Below, piece after piece: positions 1 to 9,047 of a stretch of DNA of 64,000 bases (its first letter is position 1; every line of letters starts with the position of its first letter). The position numbers were made by a program, and so were the translations under genes. This stretch comes from Chitinophaga rupis (GTDB taxonomy: Bacteria; Bacteroidota; Bacteroidia; Chitinophagales; Chitinophagaceae): positions 682,001 through 746,000 of the forward strand of contig NZ_FOBB01000001.1 of assembly GCF_900109685.1 (NCBI RefSeq). Direction: 5' to 3'. Under the pieces are notes generated by a model that was not told the origin of the DNA, made no database searches, and was given only the letters and a program-made list of their open reading frames with translations.

Positions 1-681
1 TTCCGTGGGTGCAGTAATATTCACCTTTGCATTTTCATAGTCCCAGATACCAATGGCATCGCGGGTTTGCAGAGTTTCACCGGCTACTTCCAGCTGCCCG
101 TTCAATACAAACAGATAGCTGCCCTGCCCCGGTAATGCAGGTGTTAATTCCACATTTTGCCCGGCATCAAACTGTCCCAATGAAAACCAGGCATCCTGGT
201 TAATCCATAACACCCCGCTGTTAGCTTCCGGTGAAATAACGGTTTGCAGGCGGTTATGCCGGTCTGCAGGATCAAAGGTCTGTTGCTGGTAACGCGGTTG
301 TATATTACGTAGTTTGGGAAATACCCAGATCTGTAAAAAATTCACCGGTTCTGTTTTAGAGGCATTAAACTCTGAGTGTGTAATGCCGCTGCCTGCGCTC
401 ATGATCTGTACATCATTGCTCAATATCCGCTCATGCCGGCCCGTATTATCCTTATGTTCCAGTGCGCCCTGCAGAGGTATGGATACTATTTCCATGTTGT
501 CGTGCGGGTGCTGCCCAAAGCCCATTCCACCTTTTACCGTATCATCATTCAATACCCGCAAGGCGCCGAAATGAATACGCTCCGGCTGATAATAATTTGC
601 GAAACTGAAAGTATGATAGCTCTGCAACCAGCCGTGATTAGCATATCCACGGCTATTTGCACGATGAATGATCTTTTCCAT
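1..681 (-). CDS. Pirin family protein (YhhW-like), 3' end outside the window
   Basis: The reading frame is open for 227 codons from an ATG at 681 to the window edge, so the C-terminus is missing. It begins MEKIIHRANSRGYANHGWLQ and carries the pirin cupin metal-ligand pattern GFGQHPHDNMEIVS followed by GALEHKDN. The later stretch SAGSGITHSEFN is also typical. Bacterial pirins of this type are non-haem Fe(II) bicupins, some with quercetinase activity; the true substrate is often unknown. AGGAG lies about 9 bases upstream (complement of 691-695), a good ribosome site for this group. It diverges from the GH3 lipoprotein gene. A second pirin lies at 4045-4923, so there are two paralogues within 5 kb. 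Family is sure; function is not. Confidence 0.9.
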   Translation of the reverse strand, partial: MEKIIHRANSRGYANHGWLQSYHTFSFANYYQPERIHFGALRVLNDDTVKGGMGFGQHPHDNMEIVSIPLQGALEHKDNTGRHERILSNDVQIMSAGSGITHSEFNASKTEPVNFLQIWVFPKLRNIQPRYQQQTFDPADRHNRLQTVISPEANSGVLWINQDAWFSLGQFDAGQNVELTPALPGQGSYLFVLNGQLEVAGETLQTRDAIGIWDYENAKVNITAPTE

Positions 682-841
682 ATAATTGATCTCCTTTTTT
701 ATTTATGATACAAATTTCGGTGTTTTCAATGGCCGCGGGAATGGATGGAAAGCGGAAAAGCGTGTACAAAACATTCCCTTTTTGTAGTTGAGACAGGAGT
801 AATTTATGCGTATATTCAGGAACACAAAAAACATCCCACGT

Positions 842-2734
842 ATGAAAACATTGCTCCCCGTTCTCCTGGGTACATGCCTGCTGGCAGCCTGCCACCAGGG
901 GCCCAAAAAGAATAAGGACGGTACGCTTACCATTAATGGTGTTACGTTCCGTGATCTTAATAAAAACGGACAGCTGGATATTTATGAAGATAAACGGCAG
1001 CCGCTGGAACAGCGTGTGGGCGATGTATTGCGGCAAATGACGCTGGAAGAAAAAGCCGGTATGTTATTCATTAACGGTACTAAAGTGAATGCAGACGGCA
1101 CCCTGGATGATAAACCGGATGGCAGCCCGATGCCGGTGCCGGCGGCTGTTAAGCTGATGGACGAAAAGAAAATGAACCACTTTAACCTGTGGCAGATCCC
1201 GGCCGGGCCTAAAGAAATGGCCACCTGGTATAACAATGTGCAGCAGCATGCGGCTGCTACGCGTTTAGGCATTCCCGTAACCATTGCATCGGACCCGCGC
1301 AACCATTTCAGCAATAATATTTTTGCCATGCAGGCTACCCGCTTTTCACAGTGGTGCGAACCTTTAGGCCTGGCTGCTATTGGCGACCCGGAGGTAACGC
1401 GCACTTTTGCCAACGCATCCCGGCAGGAATACCTGGCCGTAGGCATCCGGGAAGCCCTGCACCCGCAGGCCGACCTGGCCACGGAACCACGCTGGCCCCG
1501 CATTAGCGGCACCTTTGGGGAAGATGCGCAGCTGGCCGCCAAACTAACAGCCGCCTATATACGGGGCTACCAGGGCGATACCCTGAATGCACAAAGCGTG
1601 GCCTGTATGACCAAACACTTCTCCGGCGGCGGCCCCCAAAAAGAAGGACTGGATCCACATTTTGAATTCCAGAAAGGACAGGTATACCCGGGCCATAATT
1701 TCAACTACCACCTGATACCTTTTGAAGCGGCATTTAATGCACATACTGCAGCCATAATGCCTTATTACGGCGTACCTATGGACCAGACGAATGAAAATGT
1801 AGGTTTTGCCTATAACAAGGCTATTATTACCGGTATGCTGCGGGAAAAATATCATTTTGATGGTGTGGTGTGTACGGACTGGGGCCTGATCACTGACCTG
1901 AAAATGGGTGATGTAACCTGGCCCGCCAGGGCCTGGGGCGTGGAAAAACTGAATACGGCAGAACGGGTGAAAAAGCTGCTGGATGCCGGCGTAGACCAGT
2001 TTGGAGGCGAGAACCTCCCGGAAGTAGTGGTGCAGCTGGTAAAAAGTAAACAGGTTAGCGAAGCGCGTATAGATAGTTCCGTTAGAAGGCTGCTGCGCCA
2101 GAAGTTTGAGCTGGGTTTGTTTGATAACCCTTTTGTAGATGTGGACAATGCCGCTACCATGATAGGCAATGCGGACTTTCAGCAAGCCGGGGAAGCCTCC
2201 CAGCGCAAAGCCATCACCCTGCTGAAGAATGATGAAAAAAAGCTGCCGCTGCCCAGCGGCAAGCTGCATATTTATATAAAGAATATTGATGCAAAAGTAG
2301 CCGCACAGTACGGTATTGTGGTGGAAAAACCGGCGGATGCCGACATTGCCATCATACGCCTGAACACGCCCTGGTACCCGGTAAACTCACCGAACGCTTT
2401 TGCACGGATGTTCCACCACGGCGATCTTGATTTTAAAGGCAAACAGAAAGACAGCATTCTGCAGTTGCTGCATACCACCCCTACCATTGTAGATATTTAC
2501 CTGGACCGGCCGGCTGTGATACCTGAAATTAATGCAGCTGCCAAAGGCCTGCTGGCAGATTTCGGCGCCAGTGACGCTGCCGTGCTGGATGTGATCTTTG
2601 GCAAAGCCAACCCCGGCGGTAAGCTGCCTATTGAGCTGCCATCCTCCATGGAAGCGGTACGGCAGCAGAAAGAAGATGTGCCGTATGATTCCAAGAACCC
2701 GCTGTATAAGTTTGGCGCAGGACTGAGCTATTAG
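842..2734 (+). CDS. Glycoside hydrolase family 3 lipoprotein
   Basis: Predicted 630-residue exported glycosidase. I chose the ATG at 842 rather than the in-frame ATG at 806 because it gives a clean lipoprotein signal, MKTLLPVLLGTCLLAAC, with Cys17 as the lipidated residue. An EF-hand-like loop follows (D38, N40, N42, D46, E49), a known feature of some GH3 enzymes. The GH3 N-terminal barrel contains LEEKAG, the KHFSGGG segment (substrate-contacting Lys-His) and VVCTDWG, where Asp346 is the expected nucleophile. The C-terminal GH3 domain ends in KFGAGLSY. Activity is probably beta-glucosidase or beta-xylosidase-like on the cell surface or in the periplasm; the exact sugar cannot be told. It converges with the OsmC gene, leaving 9 bases between them. 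Confidence 0.9.
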   Translation: MKTLLPVLLGTCLLAACHQGPKKNKDGTLTINGVTFRDLNKNGQLDIYEDKRQPLEQRVGDVLRQMTLEEKAGMLFINGTKVNADGTLDDKPDGSPMPVPAAVKLMDEKKMNHFNLWQIPAGPKEMATWYNNVQQHAAATRLGIPVTIASDPRNHFSNNIFAMQATRFSQWCEPLGLAAIGDPEVTRTFANASRQEYLAVGIREALHPQADLATEPRWPRISGTFGEDAQLAAKLTAAYIRGYQGDTLNAQSVACMTKHFSGGGPQKEGLDPHFEFQKGQVYPGHNFNYHLIPFEAAFNAHTAAIMPYYGVPMDQTNENVGFAYNKAIITGMLREKYHFDGVVCTDWGLITDLKMGDVTWPARAWGVEKLNTAERVKKLLDAGVDQFGGENLPEVVVQLVKSKQVSEARIDSSVRRLLRQKFELGLFDNPFVDVDNAATMIGNADFQQAGEASQRKAITLLKNDEKKLPLPSGKLHIYIKNIDAKVAAQYGIVVEKPADADIAIIRLNTPWYPVNSPNAFARMFHHGDLDFKGKQKDSILQLLHTTPTIVDIYLDRPAVIPEINAAAKGLLADFGASDAAVLDVIFGKANPGGKLPIELPSSMEAVRQQKEDVPYDSKNPLYKFGAGLSY

Positions 2735-2743
2735 AATTACGAA

Positions 2744-3154
2744 TTACGCAAGCGTTGCTTCCAGTGTGATATTTGTATTCAGCAGCTTCGATACCGGGCA
2801 GTTATGTTTTGCATCTTCTACAAATTCATCAAACCGGGCTTTATCCAGGTTGGGTACTTTGGCGTACAATACCAGGTGGCTGTTGGTAATAGCGCCATTC
2901 TCCAAGGTAATGGTGGCTTTGGTTTCAATATTTTCCGGGGTAAAACCTGCGCCGGAGATCAGAAAGCTCAGCTTCATGGAAAAACAGCCTGCATGTGCGG
3001 CGGCTATCAGCTCCTCGGGGTTAGTACCGGGGCCTTCTTCAAACCGGCTGTTGTATGAATAAGGTGTTTTATTTAATATGCCCGTTTGCGTGGTAAGGTT
3101 GCCTTTACCTTCCTTACCGGTGCCTTGCCAGTTAGCAGTTGCAGTTCTTTTCAT
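2744..3154 (-). CDS. OsmC/Ohr family peroxiredoxin-like protein
   Basis: A 136-residue protein matching the OsmC family over its whole length. It starts MKRTATANWQGTGKEGKGNL. The two conserved cysteines are visible: the first in AAHAGCFSMKLS and the second in KHNCPVSKLL. In OsmC and Ohr proteins these form the peroxidatic and resolving pair that reduces organic hydroperoxides with lipoyl or other thiols. The motif NPEELIAAAHAGCF is closer to OsmC than to Ohr. It is likely cytosolic and part of a stress-related neighbourhood with YceI and pirin. The gene is separated from the pirin-yceI unit by a strong terminator at 3198-3232 and so probably has its own promoter. Confidence 0.92.
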   Translation of the reverse strand: MKRTATANWQGTGKEGKGNLTTQTGILNKTPYSYNSRFEEGPGTNPEELIAAAHAGCFSMKLSFLISGAGFTPENIETKATITLENGAITNSHLVLYAKVPNLDKARFDEFVEDAKHNCPVSKLLNTNITLEATLA

Positions 3155-3197
3155 CGTCTATCTTTTTTTGAGGTGAAATAACGGTAATGAAATTACT

Positions 3198-3232
3198 AAA
3201 AAAAACCGCCCCGGTAATAACCGGGACGGTTT
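3198..3232 (-). terminator. Rho-independent terminator of the pirin-yceI unit
   Basis: On the minus strand AAACCG-T-CCCGG, a six-base loop TTATTA, then CCGGG-C-CGGTTT form an 11-bp stem with one mismatch, followed by a run of eight T. It lies about 237 bases past the yceI stop, so the transcript would have a long purine-rich 3' tail. The 3233-3468 interval holds no convincing gene. Confidence 0.8.
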
Positions 3233-3468
3233 ACGTTTTCTCCTGACAACTGATTCTGCATCTCTTTTAACAGTACTTGCTAATGGTTTCCTGATCTTTA
3301 CGAAGCGGTATATTGTATGTTGCTGTTAATCGTTATTGCCTTGCTGTTGTTACTCCTTTTCCGTTATCAATCTCACCATTGCCAGGGTGTGTTTCCTGTT
3401 CTGTTGTGCCTTGCTGATTAATCTTATTATGGTCGTCTGTCCGTATGAACCCTCTCTGTGTATATTCC

Positions 3469-3993
3469 TTATTGTTTAATGAACTGTACGCTGCCAAGCA
3501 GTTTCACATCATCGCCTAACACCACGCCACCGGTATCGGTAGTTGCATGGAAGGTGAGGCCAAAATCTTTACGGTTGATCTTACCGGAAAGCTCAAAACC
3601 GGCTTTGGTCTGGCCCCAGGGATCTTTTTGCGTACCACCGTATTCTACGTTTAACTCTACCGGTTTGGTATTACCACGAATGGTAAGGTCGCCGGCTACT
3701 TTATAATTTTCGTCGTCTATTTTCTTTACTTCTTTAGATACAAAAGTGATCTTAGGGTAATTGGCTGCATCAAAAAAGTCAGCTGCCTGCAGATGTGCAT
3801 CACGGTCTGCATTTTTTGTGCTGATGCTGGCTACCTCTGTTTCAAACTTAATGCTGGCGTTCGAAAAATCTTCACCGGGCGCTTCTACGGTAGCATCAAA
3901 GCTGCCGAACTGGCCGGTAACGGTAGTGATCATAAGGTGTTTTACCTTGAATTGTACTTCGCTGTGTGCAGGATCAATTTTCCAGGTTGTCAT
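3469..3993 (-). CDS. YceI family lipid-binding-like protein
   Basis: A 174-residue YceI-domain protein. The start at 3993 gives MTTWKIDPAHSEVQFKVKHL, the standard YceI N-terminus; the longer frame to 4041 adds 16 atypical residues. Other family signatures are GQFGSFDATV, DRDAHLQAADFFDAANYPKITF and the closing FGLTFHATTDTGGVVLGDDVKL. YceI folds as an elongated lipocalin-like barrel that binds isoprenoid or fatty-amide ligands. Unlike E. coli YceI, no signal peptide is evident here, so a cytosolic place is likely. The gene follows the pirin gene by 51 bases on the same strand and is probably cotranscribed with it. A strong terminator lies downstream at 3198-3232. Confidence 0.9.
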   Translation of the reverse strand: MTTWKIDPAHSEVQFKVKHLMITTVTGQFGSFDATVEAPGEDFSNASIKFETEVASISTKNADRDAHLQAADFFDAANYPKITFVSKEVKKIDDENYKVAGDLTIRGNTKPVELNVEYGGTQKDPWGQTKAGFELSGKINRKDFGLTFHATTDTGGVVLGDDVKLLGSVQFIKQ

Positions 3994-4044
3994 ATGTTTT
4001 TTGTTTAAGTAGTTAGTTATATTATTTGTTGTTATTATCAATTT

Positions 4045-4923
4045 TTATAAGTGTCCCATTTTGCCGGCATTGTAATCATCAATGGCTTCCATGATCTCCT
4101 GCTGCGTGTTCATTAAGAACGGGCCGTAGGCAAAAATGGGTTCATCAATGGGCTGGCCGTTCAGCACCAGCAGTGTGGCGTCGGATATAGCCGTTACCGT
4201 TATATCCTCCCCGGCAGTGTCAAACATTGCTATTTCCACGGATTGGGCGTTATGGGTACCGTTATAGTTCACTTCTCCATGCAGCGCTACAATACCGGTG
4301 TTATAAGCTTCCGGCAAATGCAGATCAACTGTATCACCGGCTGCCAGCTTTATATCCAGCAAATTGATGGGAGTAAAGGTTTGAGCGGGCCCTTGCTGAC
4401 CATTAAACGCGCCGGCTATTACACGTACCTTACTGTTATTGCCAACCGGTACAACGGGTATCTGTTCTTTTAACAGCTCCTGGTAGCGCGGTGCGCTCAT
4501 TTTATACGCTTTAGGCAGGTTCACCCATAACTGTGCTATTTCCAGCGTACCACCACGCCTGGTGAACTCTTTCTCATGTTTCTCTTCATGCACCACACCG
4601 GAAGCGGCGGTCATCCACTGCACATCACCGGCATAGAGCTTACCATAATTACCGGCAGAATCCCGGTGTTCCAGGGCTCCCTGGTATACAATACTTACCG
4701 TTTCAAAGCCGCGGTGGGGATGTTCATCTACCCCGCGCGGTTTATCGCTGGGCGGAAAGTAGGCCGGCGCTCCATAATCCAGCAGAAAGAAGGGGCTGAT
4801 GCGCCTTCCGAGCCGGTTCCCGTTCGGGAACACGTTCTGTACACTGAATCCGTCTCCCACCATATGCGGCGCCGGCGCTTTGTATATTTCAATTACCCTT
4901 TTTGTTGTTTTTGTGATATTCAT
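4045..4923 (-). CDS. Pirin family protein (longer type)
   Basis: A 292-residue pirin. The ATG at 4923 was chosen because CAGGAGGTAAAA lies directly in front of it, one of the best Shine-Dalgarno sites in the window; an in-frame start at 4965 is less likely. The N-terminal cupin shows LDYGAP, DEHPHRGFETVSIVYQGALEHRDS and SGVVHEEKHEKEF, giving the three His and one Glu expected for iron binding. The C-terminal half has the Pirin_C pattern ending FAYGPFLMNTQQEI. It heads a probable operon with yceI. A sequence TAATTTTG on the minus strand (4945-4952) fits the Bacteroidota -7 element. Role is probably redox or stress related; no substrate can be assigned. Confidence 0.92.
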   Translation of the reverse strand: MNITKTTKRVIEIYKAPAPHMVGDGFSVQNVFPNGNRLGRRISPFFLLDYGAPAYFPPSDKPRGVDEHPHRGFETVSIVYQGALEHRDSAGNYGKLYAGDVQWMTAASGVVHEEKHEKEFTRRGGTLEIAQLWVNLPKAYKMSAPRYQELLKEQIPVVPVGNNSKVRVIAGAFNGQQGPAQTFTPINLLDIKLAAGDTVDLHLPEAYNTGIVALHGEVNYNGTHNAQSVEIAMFDTAGEDITVTAISDATLLVLNGQPIDEPIFAYGPFLMNTQQEIMEAIDDYNAGKMGHL

Positions 4924-5612
4924 TTTTACCTCCTGAATACGACACAAAATTACATGTTGCAACAAATGTTGGAAATGGATTAAATGATGTAAGTGGTGTA
5001 CTTTTTTTAAATGCCGGAAGCCAAGGAAAGCAAAAGATAGGGTTATTACAAATTAATTTATTGTAAATGAACAGTTTAAGCATACTAACAGGGCCCTGAC
5101 ATGAACTTCACTAGAGATGGACCAGAGAAAAACATGGGATTTAGGAGGGAAAGACATGAGAAACACATGAGAAAGACATGGAAGGAACATGAAGTAAGAT
5201 AAGGACGGATGAGCCCCCCTCCGCAATGCGGCTGATATTCGGGCGCAATTCGGGTGCAACCCGTGCGCAATTCGGGTCGGGTTTTTAGGCTAAACCTTAT
5301 AGGAATAAACCTTCTGTAACCCTCCGGCTCAACCGTCTTTTCTTCCGCGTTTCAGGCTAAACCTTATAGGAATAAACTTGAGTGATAAAAAGGGTAGGTT
5401 TTTATGTAGGGGGGAGGAGTTGCGCAGGGATGTCAGTAGGGAAAAAGGGCTGTTTTAGGAGGGCGGTACCCTGGTTGCGCAGCAATTACGCAGGGGTTAC
5501 ATATGAATGTGCCACGCCTTTGAAGTATAGCACACGAATGCTTAACCGAAACCAATATGCGCCTGCATATTGACCCGGATCAACTTCATTCATATCTTAA
5601 AAGGATGATCTT
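4924..5612. other. Repeat-rich non-coding interval
   Basis: About 690 bases without a credible gene. It contains an exact 24-base direct repeat (5287-5310 and 5354-5377), a short repeat of GCGCAATTCGGGT around 5243 and 5264, and a stretch (5101-5200) in which ACATG recurs in purine-rich sequence. A 63-codon frame at 5382-5573 has no recognisable content. Composition differs from the coding flanks. Confidence 0.7.
5287..5377. repeat. 24-bp direct repeat, two copies
   Basis: Copies at 5287-5310 and 5354-5377 are identical over 24 bases (beginning AGGCTAAACCTTATAGGAAT) and 67 bases apart start to start. Only two copies are present and there is no regular spacer series, so this is not a CRISPR array. 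It could be a regulatory iteron or the trace of a local duplication. Confidence 0.85.
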
Positions 5613-6539
5613 TTACAGGATAGGAGCGCTTAACCCATTTACCGGCGCACCGGCACGGGCAGCATCCCGGAACTCAGAAGGGCTTTGATTGGTGTATTTC
5701 TTGAAAAAGCGGCTAAAGTAGTGCGGATCTTCAAACCCCAGCTTATAGGCTATTTCCTTGGCCGTAAGGTCAGTATTATACAGGTAGCGCTGGGCTTCCA
5801 GTATAATGCGGTTGCGGATATGCTCACCGGCGGTAATGCCGGATAATTGCTTGCTGATATCGTTCAGCAGCACCGGTTTTATATGCAGCTGGTCCGCATA
5901 GTCGGACACATTTTTTAAATGGTGATAATTCTCTTCTATCAGGTTCTTAAAGTGCAGGAATACGGAGCTGTTATGCGCGGCAAACTGCTCCGGCACAGCA
6001 GCCATGCTGGCGCCTTTTATACGGGATGCCAGCACCAGGAAATAACGCAGCAGGCTATGGAGCGCGGTTTCATAACCGGCTTCTTTCTCCTGCATTTCCC
6101 GCATCATACGCTGTACAATCACCTCAAACTCTTTTTCCTGTTCTGCATCCAGCGTAATAACGCTGCTGAACTGGTTGTTGATGAACAGGCTGGACTGGAT
6201 ACCTGCCATATTAGCGGCTTCCTGCAGGCACATAAAAGCATCCGGGAAAGCGATCATGTAACCATCCACCTTTTCACTAAAGTGCATTTTATGCACCTGG
6301 CGCGGGGCCAGGAAAAAAAGGGTGTTCCGTTTTACCACGTGGGTAACGGTATCAATAGTATGAGTAAGCTCACCTTTTTTGATCCAGTAAATAGTGTAGA
6401 ACTCATGCCGGTGAGGCGCTTCATTATGAGCAAAAAAATCAGGCCCCAGGGAGCAGAGGGTGGATACCACAAAAGACGCATCTGCCGTGGCATACTCCGG
6501 CAGGGACACTATTTCAATATGATCTCTTTTCTCAGCCAT
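5613..6539 (-). CDS. AraC family transcriptional regulator (cupin type)
   Basis: A 308-residue regulator with an N-terminal cupin-like sensing domain and a C-terminal pair of helix-turn-helix motifs. HRHEFYTIYWIKKGELTHTID marks the AraC ligand-binding fold. The DNA-binding end reads AKEIAYKLGFEDPHYFSRFF followed by KKYTNQSPSEFR, which is textbook AraC. Its ATG directly follows the scpA stop codon (TAA then ATG with no spacer), so it is very likely translated from the scpA transcript by coupling. The ligand is unknown. The repeat-rich interval lies downstream. Nothing suggests truncation. Confidence 0.92.
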   Translation of the reverse strand: MAEKRDHIEIVSLPEYATADASFVVSTLCSLGPDFFAHNEAPHRHEFYTIYWIKKGELTHTIDTVTHVVKRNTLFFLAPRQVHKMHFSEKVDGYMIAFPDAFMCLQEAANMAGIQSSLFINNQFSSVITLDAEQEKEFEVIVQRMMREMQEKEAGYETALHSLLRYFLVLASRIKGASMAAVPEQFAAHNSSVFLHFKNLIEENYHHLKNVSDYADQLHIKPVLLNDISKQLSGITAGEHIRNRIILEAQRYLYNTDLTAKEIAYKLGFEDPHYFSRFFKKYTNQSPSEFRDAARAGAPVNGLSAPIL

Positions 6540-7328
6540 TTAATCTTTTTCAAACACGCCTGCTACTTCTTCTTCCCTGTCGGCAGGGTCTACGTAATCA
6601 ATAATAAAGTTATTGCGGCCCTCGCCTACCATAATACCCAGGTATTTCTGCTGTACCAGCTCCAACATGCTCAGGAACAGGAAAATAGCGTGAATACGGT
6701 CTTTACAGTGGTCAAAGATCTTTTCAAAGGCCAGTGTTTTTTCCACCCGGGCCAGGTCCATCATATACTCGCGGGAACCTTCCATGGTGTAATCATACTT
6801 GTACACCACGTGCTGGGGTTTATTTTGCTGCGCCTTAATGCGCTGCATTACCTTTTCAAAGGTTTTGGTGAGCTTAAAAAGCGTGAGGGTTTGCACCTCT
6901 GTACCTTCGCTGGTCACTTCCCCTATTTCTGCCAGCTCCCTGGCTATATTACCGCGTTTTATCTGCAGCATACGTTCCGCCTCTTTTTCTGCCAGCTCTG
7001 CTGCGGCCTGCTTGTACCGTTTGTATTCCAGGATCTTATCCACCAGCTCCAGGCGGGGGTCAATTTCATTCCCCTGCTCATCAACCTCTTTACGGGGCAG
7101 CAGGGTTTTGGCCTTGATGCGCATAAGGGTGGCTACGAACAGGATGAATTCACTGGCCAGCTCAATGTTCAGGGACTTCATGTGATGAATGTACTCCAGG
7201 AAGTCCTGTGTGATCTTGCTGATGGGAATATTGTAAATATCCAGCTCATCTCTTTCTATAAAGAACAGGAGCAGGTCAAAAGGCCCTTCAAATTGTGGTA
7301 GTTTTATTTTGTAGCTGTTATCGCTCAC
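6540..7328 (-). CDS. scpA: Segregation and condensation protein A
   Basis: A 262-residue ScpA kleisin, the subunit that bridges the two SMC heads in the bacterial condensin used for chromosome compaction and segregation. The N-terminal signature YKIKLPQFEGPFDLLLFFIE and the following YNIPISKITQDFLEYI are clear. The middle is charged and helical, and the C-terminal winged helix contains IVTFLSMLEL-like sequence (AIFLFLSMLELVQQKYLG). scpB is not seen nearby. The gene abuts the AraC regulator with no intergenic base, an unusual pairing of a housekeeping gene with a regulator. A -7-like element TACTTTTG on the minus strand (7402-7409) lies 73 bases upstream. Confidence 0.95.
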   Translation of the reverse strand: MSDNSYKIKLPQFEGPFDLLLFFIERDELDIYNIPISKITQDFLEYIHHMKSLNIELASEFILFVATLMRIKAKTLLPRKEVDEQGNEIDPRLELVDKILEYKRYKQAAAELAEKEAERMLQIKRGNIARELAEIGEVTSEGTEVQTLTLFKLTKTFEKVMQRIKAQQNKPQHVVYKYDYTMEGSREYMMDLARVEKTLAFEKIFDHCKDRIHAIFLFLSMLELVQQKYLGIMVGEGRNNFIIDYVDPADREEEVAGVFEKD

Positions 7329-7434
7329 CTTATAATTAATAATGAAGAATTAATAATTAATGTACTACAGGCATAAATGATACCATTTATGCCTGTTAGT
7401 GCAAAAGTAATCTACCAAAAATAGTGAAAATCCT

Positions 7435-8376
7435 TTAGAACCGGGCCGAGAATCCGATGCCTATGACCTCCTTGACCTGCAATCGTGGCCCCTTTACACC
7501 GGTTTTTTCGTTTATAAATTCTTTAACGTCATCGTCATAGATCAGGTCTACGTTCAGGTTGGCAGTAATGTATTTATTTACCTTCAGCATCAATGCGTTG
7601 GTCATAAACACATCTATGTTCTGGGGGTTATGCCGGTAGTCGGAGAACAGGTCCAGCCGGGTTTTGAAAGTAATATTCTTCATGATCTCCTTTACATAGT
7701 TCACGGACACGTAAGCACCCATCTGGTACAGCACATGTTTGCCGCTATCTACCCCATAAGCGCCTATGGATGAGAGGTAATCGTCCATTACAATCAGGAA
7801 ACGGGCGGAGATGGGCGTCATGAACACCGACAATGCCTCATTAGGCTTATAATCAAAACCAGGCGCTAACAGTACATAGGCCGGTGAAAAGAAACGGGAG
7901 GTAAGCTGCGGCGGCACACTGTCATACAGGTAACCTTTAGTGAACTGGGTGCGCAGGTTAAATAATGCGCTCAGGTACCAATGGTTACCAATGTCGTAAC
8001 CATATTTGCTGGTAAAGTCTATACGGTCATCACTTTTACGGCTGCCTAAGCTGGTGGTCCTTACATAACCGTAAGCCAGGTCCAGCACGTTATCCCAGGT
8101 TTTGCGCCCCTGCCGGTAGGCAATATAACCGGTAAAGGTAGAGGCTACGGAGAAGGTGAATTTATCGCCACCCGCAGCCCAGTTGGAAAGGGTGCCCTGG
8201 TTGATATTTACATTAAACAAGCCGCCTTTGCGCCAGCGCGCTTTGGCTGTATCTTCCTGTGTGAGCTTGAACTTCTTTTCCATCTCCTCACGTTCTGTTC
8301 TCCAATCCTGGGCATGGAGTGTATACATGCCTGTTAAAAAGCATAAAAGGAATAACCCTGTAAACTTCAATTTCAT
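7435..8376 (-). CDS. DUF3078 outer-membrane-associated protein
   Basis: A 313-residue exported protein matching DUF3078, a Bacteroidota family of unknown function. The start at 8376 gives the signal peptide MKLKFTGLFLLCFLTGMYTL ending near HAQ; the frame is open further upstream to 8451 without good reason to extend. Typical family sequence is GLFNVNINQGTLSNWAAGGD followed by many alternating aromatic and polar segments that suggest a beta-barrel, ending IGIGFSARF with a terminal aromatic residue as in outer-membrane proteins. Function is not known. It stands alone between scpA and mscL on the same strand. Confidence 0.88.
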   Translation of the reverse strand: MKLKFTGLFLLCFLTGMYTLHAQDWRTEREEMEKKFKLTQEDTAKARWRKGGLFNVNINQGTLSNWAAGGDKFTFSVASTFTGYIAYRQGRKTWDNVLDLAYGYVRTTSLGSRKSDDRIDFTSKYGYDIGNHWYLSALFNLRTQFTKGYLYDSVPPQLTSRFFSPAYVLLAPGFDYKPNEALSVFMTPISARFLIVMDDYLSSIGAYGVDSGKHVLYQMGAYVSVNYVKEIMKNITFKTRLDLFSDYRHNPQNIDVFMTNALMLKVNKYITANLNVDLIYDDDVKEFINEKTGVKGPRLQVKEVIGIGFSARF

Positions 8377-8540
8377 CAGCAAATAGTTTGTTTTTTTTAT
8401 AAACCGGCCTTGCGGCAGCGGGGTGATGGTACTGCACGATAATGGTTGCATGGTAACAGAGGTTTCAGTGATTACAACAATTGGTTTCCTTTCCCTTATT
8501 CATTGAATAAAGAGCTTGCAACATAAGATACCAGTAATAC

Positions 8541-8972
8541 TTACCTGGATTTAAGCGCATCCCTGATCTCCGTGAGTAATTTTTCCTGTGTAGTAAGTTC
8601 CGGGGGCCCGGCTGGTGCAACGGCCTCTTTTTTACGTGTTAAGCGGTTCATAAATTTAACCAGCAGGAACACGCAGAAGGCTATAATAATAAAGTCAATG
8701 ATATTCTGAATAAACGCACCATAAGCAAATGTAGCTACCCCTGCCTTTTGGGCAGCATCCAGGGTGGCAAAATCACCTTTACTTTTGTCCAGTAACACAA
8801 ACTGATCCTTAAAGCTTCTGCCTTGCAGGAATAAGCCTACAACAGGCATAATAATGTTGTCTACCAACGATGTTACGATCTTGCCAAAAGCTCCTCCAAT
8901 GATCACACCCACTGCCAGATCCATTACGTTGCCTTTTACGGCAAATTCTTTGAATTCTTTAAAGAACGACAT
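8541..8972 (-). CDS. mscL: Large-conductance mechanosensitive channel
   Basis: A 143-residue MscL. The family start [20 protein letters not shown] leads into the pore helix [20 protein letters not shown] and IIMPVVGLF. The second membrane helix is [21 protein letters not shown], and the charged C-terminal bundle ends [12 protein letters not shown]. MscL forms a homopentamer in the inner membrane that opens under hypo-osmotic shock and releases solutes. Length is normal for the family. The gene appears to be a single-gene unit between DUF3078 and the PPK2 gene. Confidence 0.97.
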   Translation of the reverse strand: MSFFKEFKEFAVKGNVMDLAVGVIIGGAFGKIVTSLVDNIIMPVVGLFLQGRSFKDQFVLLDKSKGDFATLDAAQKAGVATFAYGAFIQNIIDFIIIAFCVFLLVKFMNRLTRKKEAVAPAGPPELTTQEKLLTEIRDALKSR

Positions 8973-9047
8973 ATGGAAAGGTTTTATGGTTACGAATTAC
9001 GGGCACAAAATAATCATATCTTCCGGAACCGGTTCATTATTAAGGCA

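Noticed and set aside
3233..3468. Small ORFs in the 3' tail of the yceI transcript
   Set aside because: Open frames of about 40 codons exist on the minus strand, but they lack start codons and the DNA is purine-rich, which gives open frames by chance.
5230..5380. CRISPR-like repeats
   Set aside because: Only two copies of the 24-base repeat and no regular spacers or cas genes; not a CRISPR array.
5382..5573. 63-codon frame in the repeat-rich interval
   Set aside because: Composition is odd (Gly, Cys, Arg), no family is recognised and it overlaps no good start; it is likely chance.
5919..7301. 460-codon open frame on the plus strand
   Set aside because: It is antisense to the AraC and scpA genes and reads as His- and Gln-rich low-complexity sequence with no protein family; the real genes are on the minus strand.
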